From the NCBI RefSeq assembly GCF_002221505.1, contig NZ_CP011037.1, positions 310,001 through 374,000 on the forward strand: a stretch of 64,000 nt of DNA, given 5' to 3'. The position numbers and the translations under genes are program-made. How positions within the stretch are numbered: position 1 is the first letter of the stretch; each line of letters opens with the position of its first letter. The notes beneath the pieces were generated by a model. That model saw nothing but the letters and a program-made list of their open reading frames with translations, did no database searches and was not told the origin of the DNA. Positions 61,746-64,000 of this stretch are shown here, piece by piece. This stretch comes from Pseudoalteromonas nigrifaciens. GTDB taxonomy: Bacteria; Pseudomonadota; Gammaproteobacteria; Enterobacterales; Alteromonadaceae.

Positions 61746-63881
61746 TTAGAATTGATATTTAGCACCGAGAGTTGCCGTAGTGCCTAGCCCTTTAATATTG
61801 TAGCCACCATAAGTATATGATTGCGCACGAGCAGGGTAGTAGTCGCTGTTAAATAAATTTTCGACCCCAAAATAGCTGCTCCATTGTGGAGTAATTTGAT
61901 ATTGACCACTCAAATTAACTATATCGTAACTACTTACAGGACCTTGATCGCCAACGTATTGGCCTTGTTCGTTTTTATCAAAGCGCTTTCTATCGCCAAC
62001 GTATAAATAGCTAAATGTAAGAGCTATGTCGTCGCTGGCCTGCCACGCTAAATTGGCTGTCGCTTTTGGTGGGCTAATTTGTTTAGCACCTAAGTATTCA
62101 TCGGCTTGGGTATCTTTACCTTCAACGTAGCTATATGTGGCAACTAATTTAAGTTGTGGGGTAATGGCATAATTTACTAAGCCTTCAAAGCCCCATATTT
62201 TTTGCGGCGCGCGTATTGGCTCATAAACGCCTGTTACATCGTTAAATTTATTGCTGGTTCCTAGCTCAGACGTGCTTTTATATGCTGCTAGTTCAAAGCG
62301 CAGGTCATCAAATTGTGAGGTGAAACCTACTTCGTAGTTATCTATAATTGATGCTTGTGTTTGAATAAGCGCTATATCGTTTACAGTAGCTGCGCGCAAT
62401 AGTATGCCTATGTCTGATATATCAGAGCCCTGCGAGTAACTAAAAAATGGGCTAAAGGCAGGGCTTAAATTATATTTAATGCCAGCATTGTAAGTTGTTG
62501 CATCGTAATTTATGGTATCGCCGCGCACACTAAGTGGTACTGAACATTGCGTAGCGGTTCTGCATAGCTTTAATGTTTGATAGTCGGCTACCGTTAAATC
62601 TATGCTTTCTTTTCTTACACCGGCTTTTAAAATAATATCGTCGTTAATTACCCACTTTGTTTGTAAAAAACCAGCAACACTATCCATGTCCATTTCAGGA
62701 ACCCATATACGGCCATCAACTAAAGGTTGTGAGGTTTTATCGTTTAGGGCATCAATACCATATATTAAGGTGGTTGTTAGATTATCAAAGTCAAATTGGC
62801 TATTAAATGTGGCTCTTGCGCCTAGTTTATCTGACTTTATAACAGATTGACCACCGCTATAACCATCATCAAGATTGGCTAAATTAGTTGAAAAGAAAAA
62901 TACATTTTCTATATTTTGCTTGTACAGATCTAAGGTCATTTGGGTGTTATCGAATAAGGCGTAATCTAGGTATTTAAGAGTAATATTTACATTGCCTTCG
63001 GGGCCTTGCGGTTTACCTTGTTTTTGCAGCTCTTTGGGTACGTGAATCGCATAGGTTTTTTCACCTATGTTACCGTCGCCAGTAACATCCCCTAAATCAG
63101 TTTTTTGCTGTGAGCTATAAAAGTTATAACTAAACTCTAGTTGCTTATCATCATCAAAATCGTAGCTTAGTTTAGTAAAGTAGTTTTGTGTTTCTGAGTC
63201 TGACAAACCATATTGCAAGCCTAAAATATCACCCTCTGAATCACGTTGTACACCGTTTTGCTCGTAACTGGCGCTTATTAAATAGCTAAACTTATCTAAG
63301 CCACCATTTACAGCTGCCGATATTCTTGCACCGGCACTTTCATCAAGCTTAACAGCACTAAAGCGGCTAGAAATACTAATTTCGCCCTCAGGCTGGCCGT
63401 CACTTTTCGCTTGTTTTGTTATGTAGTTAATTATGCCGCCAGCAGCGCCATTACCATAAATAGAGGTTGCTCCTTTAATAACCTCTATGCGTGCAATGGC
63501 ACTGGCATCTAGCGTTTTTATGCCCAATGAACCGTTACGCAGTGGAGTTGACTGTGGTACGCCGTCAATCATAACTAAAGGTGCGCGACCACGCAGTGTT
63601 TGGCCTGAGTTACTGGAGCTGCCGGTGCTAGGAGCCAATCCTGGTACCATTTGTGCGAGTAAGCTGCTTAGTTCTGGGTTTACTTTTAAGTGTTGTTGAA
63701 TTTGCTGCTGATTTATAACAGTAATTGAAGCAGGAACTTCATCAATACTTTCAAATATACGACTACCCGACACAATAACGTGTTCTAACTGATCAGCAGA
63801 ATATTTGTTTTTACTATTTTCATCGGCAATTGCGCAAGCACTAACAGCGACGCTAAGTAAGCAAAGTGAGGTTTTTAACAT
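61746..63881 (-). CDS. TonB-dependent siderophore receptor (IutA/PvuA-like)
   Basis: A 711-residue outer-membrane receptor. Signal peptide MLKTSLCLLSVAVSACAIA, TonB-box region LEHVIVSGSRI, plug at about 45-160 (QTLRGRAPLVMIDGVPQ, VIKGATSIYGNGAAGGIIN) and barrel ending LGAKYQF. The plug motif and the disulfide loop KLCRTATQCSV resemble IutA-like receptors for citrate-type siderophores. Two Fur boxes precede it. Substrate inferred. The gene is complete within the window. Confidence 0.9.
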   Translation of the reverse strand: MLKTSLCLLSVAVSACAIADENSKNKYSADQLEHVIVSGSRIFESIDEVPASITVINQQQIQQHLKVNPELSSLLAQMVPGLAPSTGSSSNSGQTLRGRAPLVMIDGVPQSTPLRNGSLGIKTLDASAIARIEVIKGATSIYGNGAAGGIINYITKQAKSDGQPEGEISISSRFSAVKLDESAGARISAAVNGGLDKFSYLISASYEQNGVQRDSEGDILGLQYGLSDSETQNYFTKLSYDFDDDKQLEFSYNFYSSQQKTDLGDVTGDGNIGEKTYAIHVPKELQKQGKPQGPEGNVNITLKYLDYALFDNTQMTLDLYKQNIENVFFFSTNLANLDDGYSGGQSVIKSDKLGARATFNSQFDFDNLTTTLIYGIDALNDKTSQPLVDGRIWVPEMDMDSVAGFLQTKWVINDDIILKAGVRKESIDLTVADYQTLKLCRTATQCSVPLSVRGDTINYDATTYNAGIKYNLSPAFSPFFSYSQGSDISDIGILLRAATVNDIALIQTQASIIDNYEVGFTSQFDDLRFELAAYKSTSELGTSNKFNDVTGVYEPIRAPQKIWGFEGLVNYAITPQLKLVATYSYVEGKDTQADEYLGAKQISPPKATANLAWQASDDIALTFSYLYVGDRKRFDKNEQGQYVGDQGPVSSYDIVNLSGQYQITPQWSSYFGVENLFNSDYYPARAQSYTYGGYNIKGLGTTATLGAKYQF

Positions 63882-63912
63882 GGTAACTCAGATAAATAAT
63901 TAATTTTGGTAA

Positions 63913-63927
63913 TGATAACTATTAACA
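63913..63927. promoter_or_regulatory. Fur box 1 upstream of the IutA/PvuA-like receptor
   Basis: TGATAACTATTAACA matches the 15-base Fur core at 12 positions and lies about 32 bases upstream of the minus-strand start codon. Confidence 0.75.
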
Positions 63928-63947
63928 ATAGCAGTCACAAGTGTTAA

Positions 63948-63962
63948 TGATAATTATTTTCG
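63948..63962. promoter_or_regulatory. Fur box 2 upstream of the IutA/PvuA-like receptor
   Basis: TGATAATTATTTTCG matches the Fur core at 12 of 15 positions. With the box at 63913 it gives two sites about 35 bases apart, consistent with cooperative Fur binding across the promoter. Confidence 0.7.
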
Positions 63963-64000
63963 ATTGCGTCTTTTTAACCAAAAGTAAACACCCGTTACAA

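Noticed and set aside
1..64000. tRNA or rRNA genes and prophage
   Set aside because: I looked for cloverleaf-like segments, conserved rRNA blocks and phage structural genes and saw none.

Overview
The window looks like a chromosomal stretch of a marine gammaproteobacterium of the Pseudoalteromonas / Alteromonadales type. The supporting signs are the low GC content, four TonB-dependent receptors, S9 peptidases, the IS66 and IS21 types present, typical Fur boxes, and an irgB-irgA-like pair. This taxonomic call is an inference from gene content; no rRNA or tRNA gene was found.

Layout. 1-3.3 kb: the end of an IS66-family element, then a solo TnpB (IS200/IS605-type) element whose right end abuts a small membrane-protein gene that has probably lost its 5' end. 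3.4-9.2 kb: a hemerythrin-like protein, an S9 peptidase, a ThrE-type exporter, a strongly folded intergenic element and a glycosyltransferase. 9.5-12.9 kb: a secreted S9 peptidase whose 3' end is repeated three and a quarter more times downstream. 13.3-16.5 kb: a lysE-family gene split by an IS21-family element. 16.5-21.2 kb: a compact five-gene envelope operon (CsgG-like lipoprotein, LPP20-like protein, one-TM protein, MltC-like transglycosylase, LPP20-like lipoprotein), followed by a fragment of a paralogue, a DUF4282 protein and an isolated copy of the TnpB element's right-end hairpin. 22-27.5 kb: a GAF/PAS/GGDEF/EAL protein and a divergent LysR-TonB receptor pair around a Fur box (irgB/irgA-like). 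27.9-33 kb: a RIO-type kinase, a TPR-sulfotransferase and a large TonB receptor. 33.4-40.6 kb: a dispersed repeat, an EamA exporter, a Gfo/Idh/MocA oxidoreductase, two small exported unknowns, an AraC regulator with a divergent GMC oxidoreductase, and a BMT5-like methyltransferase with a zinc finger. 40.6-48.2 kb: small membrane proteins, ahpC-ahpF, uppP, a patatin-like protein and nfeD-qmcA. 48.2-56.8 kb: a second copy of the dispersed repeat, a diguanylate cyclase, a CDF transporter, a hybrid histidine kinase, an isochorismatase-like hydrolase and a chemotaxis receptor overlapping a thioredoxin-like gene. 56.8-64 kb: an iron and manganese block with two Fur-box-linked TonB receptors, a yybP-ykoY-type riboswitch in front of a GDT1/MneA-type exporter, bfd, and a two-subunit bacterioferritin.

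Main biological threads. Iron uptake, storage and release appear together under Fur-like sites (TonB receptors, bfd, the bfr pair), next to manganese export and the AhpC/AhpF peroxidase, which fits metal and oxidative-stress homeostasis. Mobile elements have disrupted one gene clearly (lysE) and a second probably (the small membrane protein). The best candidates for undescribed biology are the five-gene envelope operon, the 3' cassette array behind the S9 peptidase, and the two dispersed repeats whose differing ends keep their complementarity.
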